From assembly GCF_017591425.1 (NCBI RefSeq), contig NW_024467119.1:27625001-27689000 (forward strand): a DNA stretch of 64,000 nucleotides. The letters are read 5' to 3'. The position numbers and the translations under genes are program-made. Origin of the DNA: Ochotona curzoniae. Lineage: Eukaryota > Chordata > Mammalia > Lagomorpha > Ochotonidae. Of the stretch, positions 33,837 through 44,272 are shown piece after piece. Every line of letters begins with the position of its first letter. Within the stretch, counting starts at the first letter, position 1. Under the pieces are notes generated by a model. The model saw only the letters and a list, made by a program, of their open reading frames with translations, was not told the origin of the DNA and searched no databases.

Positions 33837-34789
33837 AAATGCAAACTTTTATATTGTCAACATTTGAATGGAAACTATGTTGCTGAAGTGAATCTAAGGC
33901 AACATTTTAAATCGTGTGTCCTTGTGTCTGGCCTGTGGAAGAGCTATCCTTCGCCCTCAGCTGAGGCAGGGATTCGGACAAGACAAGGTGTTTTTCCTTG
34001 AGTTGGCGCCCCTGCAGTGGACTGCGTCTCCCCCCAACCCCAGGTTACACACAATGTCACCTGCCTTTGTCGGAGGCGCTGGACCTTGTAGCAAGCCGCA
34101 GCAGGTAAATCATTACAAACGGTCCAATTCCAGAGGCAAACTGGTTAAAACCAAGGAAGCAGCTAGCCCAGCTTGCTTCGTGTTTCCTGGAATCCTGAAG
34201 TGTGTGTCGACTGCAGTGATAGGAAAAGCAAGTTTATCATCAGAGCCAGCACATTTTCACTTCCCCACTCCAGGCCTATGGGAGGGTACTTGTAACTGCT
34301 GACTCCGTTGCCAGAACCGAAGCGTGACCCAAATCGTCCCCTGGGTTGAACAGAAACACCCAACCAGAGGGACAAACTGATGATCGCTTCACGGCTCTAG
34401 GTTTACTGAAGTGCACTTAGTGGGTCTACTCACTTAGTGGGTCTGTTAGAAAGGAAAAGGCCAACGTGGCCAACGTGGGTTAGTGCCTTTGGGGCCAGCG
34501 ACTCAAGGTCAAGGGCAGTAGGCAGTCACTGGGGAGGGCGTGGGATCCTACTTGTGGAGGGGAGCCACAACGGAGCCCGCGCAGGATTTCAAGGCTGCGT
34601 GGTACAGCACTCGCGTGGGCAGCTGTTGTACTTAAGTCAGAGTAACGTGCGAGTTTCCATCTCCGATAGCATCCAGCAAATGGGTGCAGGGTGAAGGAGG
34701 GCGAGCGGGAACTAAAGCTGTCCTTTTTCAGTTGAATTTTCTGAAACTCTGGAACTGAAGATAGTGAGAACGGCGGAAGAGAGAGAGTA
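33837..34789. other. CpG-island shore, upstream flank
   Basis: GC content and CpG density rise gradually towards the island. No exon or repeat can be named. ORFs of 128 and 85 codons are compositional. Confidence 0.5.
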
Positions 34790-34842
34790 GGGTGCGGGAA
34801 GAAAAAGTGGGGAGCCGAGGGCAGGACCCCGCCAAGCAGCGG

Positions 34843-34859
34843 GGTGTGTGTGTGTGTGT
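34843..34859 (+). repeat. (GT)n short tract in the island
   Basis: Eight GT units. Confidence 0.9.
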
Positions 34860-35120
34860 CGGGATGGCGGGGAGAAGTGGCCTGTGGGCAACCCGGGGCC
34901 GAACTCCAGCCTGGAGAATCCAGCGCCGGCCACCTGCAAGAAAAAGGGGCGGAAGCAGCGCTGAGAGCGAGGGGAGGGAACAGCCCGGAGAGGGAACAGC
35001 CTGGAAAGGGAAGGAAGTAAGGAAAGAGGAAGGAAAGACGGGCGGGGGAAGAGGCAGAGAGCCTGCGATTTCTGCGGCCGGCGCGGTAGGAGGAGCAGGA
35101 GGGAAAAAAGAGGAGGATCC

Positions 35121-35142
35121 AGTCAGTCAGTCAGTCAGTCAG
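35121..35142 (+). repeat. (AGTC)5 tetranucleotide repeat
   Basis: Five AGTC units plus AG, about 50 bp before the first upstream ATG. A possible length-variable element of the core promoter or 5' UTR. Confidence 0.95.
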
Positions 35143-35163
35143 GCAGCGGGAGGTGGAGAAAGC

Positions 35164-35187
35164 AGGAGGAGGAGGAGGAGGAGGAGG
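35164..35187 (+). repeat. (AGG)8 trinucleotide repeat
   Basis: Eight uninterrupted AGG units just before AAGATGGCC. A G-rich tract in the transcript could form stable structure. Confidence 0.95.
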
Positions 35188-35194
35188 ATTAAAG

Positions 35195-35272
35195 ATGGCC
35201 ACCAACAGCTGCGGGAGACGGCAACAAGCCCTCACTTTCCGGGATGGTTCCTGCGGCTCGGCCCGGCCTTGA
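35195..35272 (+). CDS. Upstream ORF 1, 25 codons
   Basis: The peptide starts MATNSCGRRQ and stops at TGA 35,270-35,272. Its ATG has A at -3 and G at +4, a strong start context, but it also lies inside a YY1-like AAGATGGCC, so selection on the ATG may be for transcription rather than translation. The stop overlaps the ATG of upstream ORF 3 (TGATG). A role in dampening translation of the main ORF is inference. Confidence 0.4.
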   Translation: MATNSCGRRQQALTFRDGSCGSARP

Positions 35273-35306
35273 TGGAGAGGAGAAGCCCGAGGAGCGCCAA
35301 GGCTGA
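35244..35306 (+). CDS. Upstream ORF 2, 20 codons
   Basis: The peptide starts MVPAARPGLD and ends at TGA 35,304-35,306. G at -3 and G at +4 give a strong context. It overlaps both other upstream ORFs in a different frame. Confidence 0.35.
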   Translation: MVPAARPGLDGEEKPEERQG

Positions 35307-35400
35307 GGCGGCGGCGGGGACCGAGAGAGGAGGACGCGGCCGAGCAGCGACCGGGGCAGGAGAAGGGAGAGGCGGCGGCGTCGCTGCCCCGGCCGCCTAG
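35272..35400 (+). CDS. Upstream ORF 3, 42 codons
   Basis: The peptide starts MERRSPRSAK and is Arg/Gly/Ala-rich. It ends at TAG 35,398-35,400. The -3 base is T, a weak context, but the ATG shares its A with the stop of ORF 1, the arrangement used in termination-reinitiation. Its composition follows GC content, so a functional peptide is doubtful. Confidence 0.35.
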   Translation: MERRSPRSAKAEAAAGTERGGRGRAATGAGEGRGGGVAAPAA

Positions 35401-35816
35401 CGCCGCTGCCCGCTCCGGTGGACCGCTTCTCGTACCTTGCGGCCGCAGGACCGAGCTCGGCTCCGCGGGCCCCGTCGCCCAGCAGTGGGGTTCCCGGGCC
35501 GCGCCGCGCCCGCCGCCCCCTTCCCGTCGCCGGCGCGCCGTGCGCGCGCGGAGAGCCCCGGACCCCGCCGCGGTCCTCGTCTCCGGGGACCAGGCCCTCC
35601 TGGTCGTCGGCTGTCTCCGGTGAGTGCCCCCTGCCCGCCTCCCCGCCCCCCGCGTCCCCGGAGAGGCGGCGTTGTCCAGGGCCTGCGTGCCGGGGGCTGC
35701 TTTGTTCGGTGCGGGGCGGAGGCGCTGCCCACTCGCGGCCCTGCTCCCGCTGCCCCTGGAGGCAGGCCGCGGCCCAGCTGCTATCCTCCCCAGGGGCCCG
35801 CGCTGCCCGGGAGCCG

Positions 35817-35834
35817 CTGCTGCTGCTGCTGCTG
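35817..35834 (+). repeat. (CTG)6 repeat
   Basis: Six CTG units just inside the putative intron 1, still within the CpG island. Confidence 0.9.
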
Positions 35835-36130
35835 CCCCAGGCTGGCGACCTGGCCTCCCGCGTCCTCTACTGCGGCCTGGAGAGGGCGCCGTGGCGGTGG
35901 GGTCGGGGTCACGAGCCGTGGCCAGCTGGGAGCGGAGTGAGGGTATTTCGGGGGGATGGGGAGGAGAGTGATGGCTGGAGGTGGCTTTGAGGATGCAGCG
36001 GGGGCGTAACCTGGCGCTCCTGGATGGCTCGGGCGTCGAGGTGAGGCCCGGCCCCACCTCTGCATCCCTTGGGGTCCCCAGTTCCCCGAGCCCCCTGCGC
36101 CAGGGCGCAGCCATGGGAGGCCTCCATCCC

Positions 36131-37487
36131 TCGGGCGCTGTCTCCAGGGCTGCGGGCCTCTCCTGGCTTTCCTCCACTACCGTCTTGTGCTGGGCAGAGA
36201 TGTTCCTGTTCCCGTGAACAGGGGATGCGGTGGCATCACAGACCTTCATGGTTACAGCAGGGTTGAAAAAAGCAGATGTGACCTTTTGACCAGAAGCCAT
36301 CTGGCCAGTGTTGGAGCCCGAGGTGCAGCGTCTCTTGGATTCCTGTTGGGAATGTACAATAGCGTATCTTCCTTTCCCAGAAATTAATCGCTAACAACCA
36401 GCTTGAAAGGATGTTTACCACATATGTGCACCCCTGGTTTGGGCTTCCAGGACCTTAAAGATGGTTAACTGTGTTTTGTGAGCAAATGGTGCTGATGCAG
36501 ACGAGAAACTATTTTTAAGTAATGGGCATGGATTGGGTAGTGCCAACTGGTTATTATGTGGTTTGAGGACCAAACAATTAAAGAAAAACAGGTCCAGAAC
36601 AATTCGTTTCTACCATCAAGCTTCCTAGTAAGCAGATATAACAGAAAATAGAACTGGGAATATTCATTTACAGATAAAAATTCACACCCAAACCGAAACT
36701 GAATGTAATATTATTACTGTAATTCTACTTAAAGTAAGTCCTAATTTATAACAACACATACAGTTTAACTTCAGGGCCTATCAATAGGAATCGGCTTTGT
36801 GCGATTTTGCATTTAAAAATAACATACAGCATTAGAGTTGAGAACTCTTCCTGTGGTATCTGGGAACCAGTGGTATGTGTTACACTTTGGACCATTTTGC
36901 CTCAAACTGCTGGAAATGCAGTTTTTCTAATGAGTTTCTTTTCCTGAGTTGAAGTTTGTTCATGTGAACACTGTGGTTCTAACTTAAAAATTTCTTTGAA
37001 AAGGAGATGTGAATTATAAAACGTAGTGTTCTGGTCTTAACACAAAATCTGGTAAAAAATTTTTTTTAAGTAGAAAAGTACACTAGTTGCATGCTTGTTG
37101 GATTGTCTGAAGATTCTCAGGTTCTGTTGCCCAGCTTCACAGTTGGAAGAGTTTATCTTAGGCATTGTTAATTTCACTTGCTTCAAGGTACCCTAGAATC
37201 CCTAGAAGTCATGAGAACGTAGTCTGTATTTGCAGTTTTCTTTTTTGCTTCTTTTTCTGGATGAAGAATTCGGAGTAGACATTTTATTCTCAGAAGGATC
37301 TGGCCCCACAATAGACTGTAAACCACTGGATAATGTAATTGTATTTGGAGAGCTAACAGTCTTAGACACTGTAGCTGATCGTCTGTGTTGTTCTTTGTCA
37401 GTTAAGTCTAAGAAGTGCTTATGATGTGAGAGAACCACATGTAGAAATTATTTTTTTCCTGTTTTTTTTATTCAACCCTTAGAAAAA
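36131..37487 (+). other. Start of putative intron 1
   Basis: CpG density falls off quickly. No repeat or exon recognised. A 64-codon plus-strand ORF (37,230-37,424) has no splice-site support that I trust. Confidence 0.5.
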
Positions 37488-37620
37488 TATGAACTCTATT
37501 TTACAGATGGAGGAAAAGGATGCTTTGTGAGACTATTTCAGAGACAGACACTGTTGGGCCAATATTTGCACCCAGGTTGCCTGAAATCCAAGCCAGCACT
37601 CCCTAATAGCCAAGTGACAG
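37488..37620 (-). repeat. MIR, antisense
   Basis: 'tctattttacagatggagga', then a decayed 'aggct..cacagct' region, and 'ccaatatttgcacccaggtt' give the MIR reverse-complement order (cattttacagatgaggaaac ... gaacccaggt). Confidence 0.7.
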
Positions 37621-37789
37621 TAGACTTGATGTCATTGATCATATATGATGTTAAGCTAAATAGCTGATGCTCAGTTAAAACTGAAACACATGTATTTGAG
37701 ATCATCCTAACATGATATCATGGGGTTTGGAGCCAGTAGGAAAAGACCTTATTGACCTTATTGATGGCACTGAACTGAAATCATCCAAT

Positions 37790-38415
37790 GGCTTTGAAAG
37801 GCAGAGGAAGATATATCAGAGTTAGAGATTTCTCCATCCACTGGTTTAATCCCCAAATGGCTTCAAAGCCAGGGCTGGACCAGGCAGAAGCCTGGGAGCC
37901 AGAACTCCATCCTGGTCTCCCACATAGTTTTGGGGTACAAGCACTGGGATCGTCTTTGATTTATTTATTTATTTTTAAAGATTTATTTTATTGGAAAGTC
38001 AAATATACAGAGAGGAGGAGAGACAGAGAAGATCTTCTGTCTGCTGATGCACTCCCCAAGTGGCCAAAATGGCCAGAGCTGATCTGATCCAAAGCCAGGA
38101 TCCTGGAACTTCTTCCAGGTCTCCCACATGGGTGGACAGGCCCACGGCTTTGGGCCATCCTCTGCTACTCTCCAGGTTACAAGCAGGGAGTTGGATAGGA
38201 AGCAGGGCTGCCAGGGTTAGAACCAGTGCCCATACGGGATCCTGGTGTGTGCAAAGTAAGGACGTCAGACACTAGGCTACAGTATCAGGCCTGCACTGCG
38301 GTGTTCTTACACTGCCTTCCCAGATGTGTTAGCAGCAGATCAGAAGTAGAGATTGATGGTGGAGCTGCCAGGACACAAACTGGCACCCAAATTAGATACA
38401 AGGGTATTGCAGGTC
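37790..38415 (-). repeat. Old C-SINE, antisense, split by a younger C-SINE
   Basis: The first part at 37,790-37,958 ('tgaaaggcagaggaagatat' to 'tacaagcactgggatcgtct') and the remainder at 38,294-38,415 ('ctgccttcccagatgtgtta' to 'ggcacccaaattagatac') belong to one element interrupted by the copy at 37,961-38,293. Confidence 0.8.
37961..38293 (-). repeat. C-SINE, antisense, inserted in an older C-SINE
   Basis: Full length: 'ttaaagatttattttattgg', 'aggaggagagacagagaaga', 'cccatacgggatcctggtgt' and the head 'ctacagtatcaggcct'. Much less diverged than its host. Confidence 0.93.
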
Positions 38416-38629
38416 ATAGTTTTATACCAATCTACTTTTACGAATCTGTTAGCAGGATCATCTACTGTCTGACTTTATTATTTTCTGTGATTACAAGTTC
38501 ACTTTTTGTTTGTTTACATTTGAATTCCTTATTTCTATTTTTGTTTCATTAAAAAAACTTCCTTTCTGTTATTTACAGTTCCATGCTTATGCATATGAGG
38601 CATTTATCTTCCACAAAATAATTTTTTTT

Positions 38630-38910
38630 TAGGATTTATTTTATTTATTTGAAAGGCAAAGTGACAGAGAGAGAGACAGGTCTTTTAAAACTGATTTGTT
38701 CCCCAGATGGCTGTAATAGCCAATGTTTGGCCAAAACCGGGAGCCGGGAGCCAGGAATTCCTTTATGGTATCATATTGGGATATTAGGAACCCAAATACT
38801 TGGGCCGTCTTCTGTTGCCTTGCCAGACACGTTAGCAGGGAGCTTTGATGGGGAAGTCTATGTCATAGGCAGTGGCTTAACCATCTATGCTACTGACATC
38901 TATGCTCCCT
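38630..38910 (-). repeat. C-SINE, antisense, old
   Basis: 'tatttgaaaggcaaagtgac', 'gttccccagatggctgtaat', 'gacacgttagcagggagctt' and 'aggcagtggcttaaccatct'. Confidence 0.85.
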
Positions 38911-38929
38911 TCCTACTTTAGGTTTGCAA

Positions 38930-39712
38930 AGTGAAGTATAATTTATGTGCAGTATAAATTAGATACAAGCATCTGGATACTGTCACTACAATCAAGATGT
39001 AGAACATTGCCAACTTCAGAAAGTTCTCAAACCGCATTGTATTCTGTTCTCTCTCTACCCACAGCCTTAGTTTATTTCCTTGTACTTATGTCTTTAGCAG
39101 GCTATTATGGAAGTAGACTCATGCAGGTTTTGTGCGTGTGTGTGCTTCATGTAATTTTGGGAAAATTGCTTAGCACGTGTTCGTAGTTGGTTCAATGACA
39201 TTCTAGTAAGGGTCTCAACAACTGGCTTTCAAAAGAAAAAAAAAAACAAGAAAATCTGTTATCATCATGGCTTATATTAGCTACCTAAACCAACTGACAG
39301 TTCCTGAAAATCAGCAGTGGGCTGTAGCACACCACTGAATTCTGTTGCCTTGTCTGTTCCTTTGTGTACAGGTGTGATTTGTTTGGTCATGTTAGACATT
39401 TTGCATTGCTCCCAGTTTTGGTCAGTTAGGAATTAGCTACTGTGAAATTTGCTCTCAGGTCTATGTGAGGGACAAAGTTATTTGAATTTTCTTGAGTTCA
39501 TACCTAGAAGTAGGATATTGGGTCCTATGTTGTGGACATTTAAGTATTAATAGCTTTTTACTGAACTGCCACACTGTTTTTCAAAATGGTTACACCATTT
39601 AGTATTCCCATCAGCAATGTGTGAGAGTTGCAGTTGCCTGATATGTGGCAACACTTATTATTGTCAACTGTGGTCATTTTAGCCATCTCCCATGTATGTA
39701 AGTGGCCTCCTT
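38930..39712 (-). mobile_element. L1 (old L1M type) 3' UTR, antisense
   Basis: It keeps the antisense L1M order: 'ctacaatcaagatgtagaac', later 'cctagaagtaggatattggg', 'gaactgccacactgtttttc', 'aaaatggttacaccatttag', 'attcccatcagcaatgtgtg', 'agagttgcagttgcctgat' and 'tcattttagccatctcc'. The part around 39,100-39,350 is the least certain. Confidence 0.8.
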
Positions 39713-39715
39713 CAA

Positions 39716-40012
39716 TTTTTTAAAAAAAGATTTATTTATTTTTATTGGAAAGGAAGGCATACAGAGAGAAAGATCTCCCATCCACTGGTTTACTCCCCAA
39801 ATTGATGCAATGTAGGTGCAGGGTCCCAAAGCTTTGGATCATCCTCTACTGCTTTGCCAGGCCATAAGCAGGGAGCTAGATGGGAGGTGAAGCAGCGAGG
39901 TACGATCGGCATCCATATGGGATCCTGCATCCATATGGGATCCTGCATCCATATGGGATCCTGGCACATGTAAGGCAAGGATTTTAGCCAATATGCTACA
40001 GTGCCTGGCCCT
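39716..40012 (-). repeat. C-SINE, antisense, with internal triplication
   Basis: The element is typical but carries three head-to-tail copies of an 18-bp unit, catccatatgggatcctg, at 39,910-39,963, where one copy is normal. A central part near 'ccaaattgatgcaatgtagg' is deleted. Confidence 0.92.
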
Positions 40013-42009
40013 CCTTGAATGTTTTTGGCATCTTGTTTTGCACAGTGTTTGGACCCGTAGAGGGAGCTTGTGAGGACATTTCTAAGACAGTGTTTTGGCT
40101 TGGTCGTCACTCGTGAGCTCACTGGAAGCCTGTTGCTCTTTAAGAGTGCTGTTTGAGTTCCTATTGTGCACTTACCATTTGTGTTATAAATTTTTTTTCC
40201 CCCCTCAGGAAAAACCATCAGGAAATTCTTCTAAGGCTTAGCTATTCATTTTGTTAAAATTTAGATAAAGCTTGTTTACAGAGACTTTAGAATGAAAAAA
40301 AAAATCTTGAATTATTATCAAGCATTCCCCATTTTCTTGATCTCAAAGGGAGAAAAATATTCTGTGTTGCTACCTGTATACCGATACTTTGTTTTGAAAA
40401 GTTTTTGTCACAGTTTTAGAAACTGATTGAACTTCTTTGTTTATAAACCTTGAAGATTGCTAAAATGATTGTTACTTTTTCTGAAAGCACAATGGTGAAA
40501 TCTAAAGTTTGAAATTTCCTTTAGTGTAGGTAGGTGGTTGTTACATGCATCTCATCAGAACATTTAATTTTCTGTAGTAAAACAATGTATTGGCCTATTC
40601 AAATAATATATGATTATTTAGAAAGTGGTTTGAAGTACAGTATTTAAAAGAGTGACTTTAAATAGTGTACAGCCATGTTGATTGAAAGTAGAAATAGCCA
40701 TGGCTCTTATTTGAGTACCTATAATAGGAGTTGATTTTAAAAATCTCCGTAGCAGCTTTCATGGAAAAGGCTAATTGGTCCAGACATTGATTCCTGCAAT
40801 TGCTGCTTCGTGTTTGTGCGAGTAGCATGCAAAGTGTCTGTCATTACAGAGCCTCCAGTTGAGGGGAGGAGGCCACTGCGCAGGTTAGGGAGGAAATGAC
40901 GTGTTGAGGTAACAGGTGCACATGGAGTGGAGGCAGAGTGAGTGTGGGCCTCAAACTTGATGTTTGGCAGCACTCCTGGGGAGAAACAGTTTCTGTGCTG
41001 ACATGTGGAGTTGAAGAAGTCAGGCAAAATGATAGTGAAATATCAACAAAATCTCCAGGCATCAGGAGGTGAGAGAATAGTAAACATTACTGGATAGTAA
41101 CATTGGTAATATTGTTTGCAGGTAACAAAGGCTTCTGACGCCTACACTGTTGCTTCCCTGCCCAGTTTCATTCATAATTCGGAAACGTAGAGGAGAATAA
41201 AACCGGGAGAAAAACAAACAGAAAAGCCCATCATTCATGTATAATTTTGAGTTTCTTTTTTTTTTTTTCTGGCATCCCAACAATGAAATAATTAAGCCAT
41301 TCCATTCATTTAAGTACAAATTTTGAAATGACACATTTGTGATATTTTAATATCAGACGTTATATCTTTAGCTCTTTTTTTTTTTTTTTTTTTTTTGCCA
41401 GCCAAACCTCCCGACTGAGCTCTGGATATGTTTAATCCAGCTGCTACTTTAGACAGACACACCGAGAGTGACATATGCATGTTAGCCTTCACGTCCAAAA
41501 TTTAACTCATGATCTTTCCTCCAGTGCATCCACTGCCCCGTCTTCTCTGAGTAAATGGCCCTAGCAAATCCACCGCAAGTGTGCCGCCGGCCGTCATGCT
41601 CCTCTTCTGTCTTCTCCAAGCTCTTTATCTAAGTGAAGCATCAGGTTTTGTTGCTTTGGTCTTCTAAGCATTTCTTGTATTCAGCCTCCCTGTTCTTCAG
41701 AACTCCATGTTTGTCCTGAACTCCTTTGCTGAGTGTTGTGGTGGTCTTTCAGCTGTTCTCAAGTCTAATCTCATCCTTTTCATACATTTGCCTTGTAAGC
41801 TTTCTAAAATGTTATTCTTTCTTAAATATGAAAAATATAAAATAATGGTCTTCATATATAAACATATATATGGCCTTTCTCATATATAATGTATACACAC
41901 ACACATATTTCTGCTTGAAATTCTTAGATACACGTTAGATAATCATCCAGAATCCACTGACGCAGCGAAGAGGCGGTGGTGGGATGTTTTCATCTTGGAC
42001 AGCTGTGGG
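40013..42009. other. Unassigned intron-like stretch
   Basis: No exon recognised. T runs at 41,258-41,269 and 41,375-41,396. The part at 41,500-41,790 could be a heavily decayed L2. ORFs up to 96 codons show no domains. Confidence 0.45.
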
Positions 42010-42450
42010 TTTGCTCACTTGAGTGTCTGCTGTGCACAGTGCTAGGTGATAGTGCTCTATCAGGAGCGTCGGTTTTAGGTGGGAAGGAGGCGGTAGACAG
42101 CACATGTACATATTGTCATGTAACTGACAACTGTCAGTGTTAGAGTGCATGATGTCATCTGTGTTGTATTATTGGTGGATTATGCCTGTCCGTTACACTG
42201 TACCTAAGTGGGTTAAGCACCATGTAAACAATAAGTAGCATATGGAGGCTAAGGGAGAACTAAGGTGCTGAATGTGCGTAAAAATAGCATTTATGGAGAC
42301 TGCATGAGAAGGCTTCTCTATGAATGTGCTTCAAGCAGAGATTTGAAGCAACAGCAGCGATGAGAAACCTAGATCTGAGAGACGAGTACATGCCAAGATC
42401 CTGAAGCGAGGATCCTTGAAATATTAGAGACGAGTAAGGGATTTGCTTGG
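42010..42450 (-). repeat. L2 LINE relic, antisense
   Basis: 'tgagtgtctgctgtgcacag' plus 'tgctaggtgat' matches the L2 antisense start ('tactatgtgccaggcactg'). Further on, 'gagaaggcttctctatgaat', 'caagcagagatttgaagcaa' and 'ccaagatcctgaagcgagga' follow the same family order. Confidence 0.65.
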
Positions 42451-42629
42451 AAGGGGCGGTAAGAGGTGGGCCTGGGTCGTGGAGGCACTGTGGTCCATGG
42501 ACTTTGATTTCTGAGCTTAAAATTCGAGTTGGCATTGCATCTTATGCATGGCCAGAAATGTGTTGCTGTTTCATGGGAGTTTCTAAGGGTGCGACCCTCT
42601 ACAGTCCTGAGCCATCCCTTCTACTTGGA

Positions 42630-42802
42630 CTCGTGATAGGTCACGTCTCCCTTATGTTTCCTTAGCACTCTGTTATACCCCTGTTGTAACACTTAGTAGT
42701 TAGTTTGTCTGCCCTTCCCAGGCTAAGGTTATGGGGGTGAGACTGTTTTTTTGTACTTGTGAATTCCTATTTCATTGGATCAGTGTTTGTTGAATTACAG
42801 AA
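42630..42802 (+). repeat. L2 LINE 3' end, sense
   Basis: 'ttagcactctgttatacccc', 'ttgtaacacttagtag', 'tttgtctgcccttcccaggc' and 'agtgtttgttgaatta' match the L2 3' terminal region. It is oriented opposite to the neighbouring L2 piece. Confidence 0.65.
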
Positions 42803-43392
42803 TTATTGGATGTGGCATGAACCTCTGAAAGCCAGATGGGCGGTAGCAACAACACTGAGTGATGACTGCTAGCCCAGACGGATAGGGCATAATTGGCATT
42901 CCATGAACCCCTGGCGAATGCACAGCCATGTGCCATCTTTGCATTCTCTCTGCTCCCCTGAAACTCACGGACAAACTTTCCCCCAAATGGTTCAAATGTT
43001 TCCTAGTAGCCTTATCCCTCTACTATTCACCTGCTCAAGAAGTGCCAAATATATACTTAAGACTTAATTCGCTCATCCTCCATGAATTAATCGTATTGAA
43101 AGGAAATACAGCAGCAAAGAAATCTAAGAATAATTTCTTTCTAAGCCAGAAAGGGTGCATTGCAGAAAGTTTTGCTCAATCACACTTCTGTTTTCTTAAC
43201 ATTTTGAGACTGATTTAAATCTTTACTAGGTAAAAGTTAGGTCTAGATTCTCATCCCTACCTACAACAGAAACACATGTTCTACATAGTGTAAATGTTTC
43301 ATGAAATAAAATTAGTTGTATTTATCAGTATGATTGATTTGATTCAACAAGGTTTCCTAGTCTGTTTACCTGACTGTTCTGGTACAGAGTGA
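42803..43392. other. Unassigned stretch
   Basis: No feature recognised. A 96-codon ORF (42,928-43,218) has no domain. Confidence 0.5.
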
Positions 43393-43394
43393 CC

Positions 43395-43690
43395 TTTAAA
43401 AAGTATTTATTTGAAAAAGAGAGACAGAGGTAGATCTTCTGCTTCCCATCTGTTGATTCACTCCCCAGATGCCCGCCATGGTCCCTGGACCAGGGCTGAG
43501 GCTTGGAGCTGGGAATGGGGCCCTGGAAAGTCCATGCAGGGTACCCCAGTTATCTGAGCCATCGCTGCTGCTTCGCAAGATCCACATTTGACAGGAATTG
43601 ACAGGAAGTTCAAGTCAGGAGCTAGAGCTGGGAATGGAACCCAAGAGGGATGGTAGCTTAATTGCTTTGCTGAATGCTTACACTAAGATT
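43395..43690 (-). repeat. C-SINE, antisense, old
   Basis: 'aaaaagagagacagaggtag', 'tgttgattcactccccagat', 'gggaatggaacccaagaggg'. A short duplication 'gacaggaatt' appears near 43,590. Confidence 0.75.
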
Positions 43691-43693
43691 TGG

Positions 43694-43722
43694 ACTTTTG
43701 TTTGTTTGTTTTGTTTGTTTGA
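43694..43722 (+). repeat. (GTTT)n tract
   Basis: Irregular GTTT units following the SINE. Confidence 0.75.
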
Positions 43723-43961
43723 GTATGGAACACCAGCCAAATGTCACTGCAGACAGTGACCTGTAATCCAGTAACTCCTCATTCCATGGTCCTTACATCT
43801 CAGGTTTCTGCGTCGGGTCTGCATTCCCAGGGCCTGCATATCTTTGAACCTACTATGGAAAGACCCGAAATAACTGTGTGCATGGAAGCTGCAAGATGAG
43901 TTAGTGTCTGTTAGAGATAGAAATCATTTCCCATTCCAGTTATTTTTATTAATGCTTTTTT

Positions 43962-44272
43962 TCAAAGATTATTTTTATTTGAAAGACAGATTTACAGAGA
44001 GAAGGAGAGACAGAGAGATTTTCCATCTTCTGGTTCAGTCATCAAATGGCTGCTGTGGCTGGAGCTGAGCCAACCTGACTGAGGCTGAGAGCTTCTTTCT
44101 GGTCTCCCATGTGGGTCCAGGGTCTCAAAGACTTGAGCTATCTTTGTTGCCTTCCCAGGATATAAGCAGCTAACCGGATTGGAAATGGTGCAGCTGGAAG
44201 TCGAACTGGCACCCGTATGGGATGCTGGCACCACAGGTGGAGATTAACCTGGTATGTTACCTTGCCAGGTCC
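43962..44272 (-). repeat. C-SINE, antisense
   Basis: 'caaagattatttttatttga', 'agaaggagagacagagagat', 'ggcacccgtatgggatgctg' and head 'ttaccttgccaggtcc'. Confidence 0.88.

Larger units (their letters stand above)
35180..35619 (+). other. Putative non-coding first exon, gene not identified
   Basis: The end is set by a strong splice donor, CTCCG|GTGAGTG, with GT at 35,620-35,621. The start is a guess, placed just before AAGATGGCC. Three ATGs occur (35,195, 35,244, 35,272), one in each frame, and all three ORFs end before the donor. No other ATG lies between 35,307 and the donor. The frame open across the donor (from 35,307) has no ATG, so this exon should be 5' UTR, with the main ORF starting in a later exon. 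I did not recognise the gene. Confidence 0.6.
34790..36130 (+). promoter_or_regulatory. CpG-island promoter
   Basis: A 1.3-kb stretch with high GC and many CpGs, densest at 35,260-35,940, stands out in an otherwise CpG-poor window. The left part is purine-rich. There is no convincing TATA box. Candidate protein sites include CGGAAG (ETS-type) near 34,951, TTCCGG near 35,237, a GC box near 35,041 and AAGATGGCC at 35,192-35,200 (like the YY1 element found just downstream of many start sites). The strong donor at 35,619 gives the plus-strand direction. A divergent minus-strand transcript is possible but not shown. Confidence 0.9.

Noticed and set aside
33916..34302. 128-codon ORF upstream of the island
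   Set aside because: No domain, no splice signals and on the CpG shore, so composition explains it.
34792..35400. 202-codon plus-strand ORF before the donor
   Set aside because: Its upstream part is low-complexity Arg/Gly/Glu from the purine-rich tract. Only the last 42 codons, starting at the ATG at 35,272, are kept as an upstream ORF.
35418..35990. 190-codon plus-strand frame through the donor
   Set aside because: It starts at GTG, not ATG, runs straight into the intron, and is compositional.
35131..36300. 389-codon minus-strand ORF across the CpG island
   Set aside because: GC-rich DNA lacks stop codons by composition. The protein is low-complexity Arg/Pro/Ala/Gly-rich, spans the antisense of the putative exon, donor and intron, and has no domain.
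37230..37424. Second coding exon of the island gene
   Set aside because: The 64-codon ORF has no convincing acceptor and donor pair and no recognised protein similarity.
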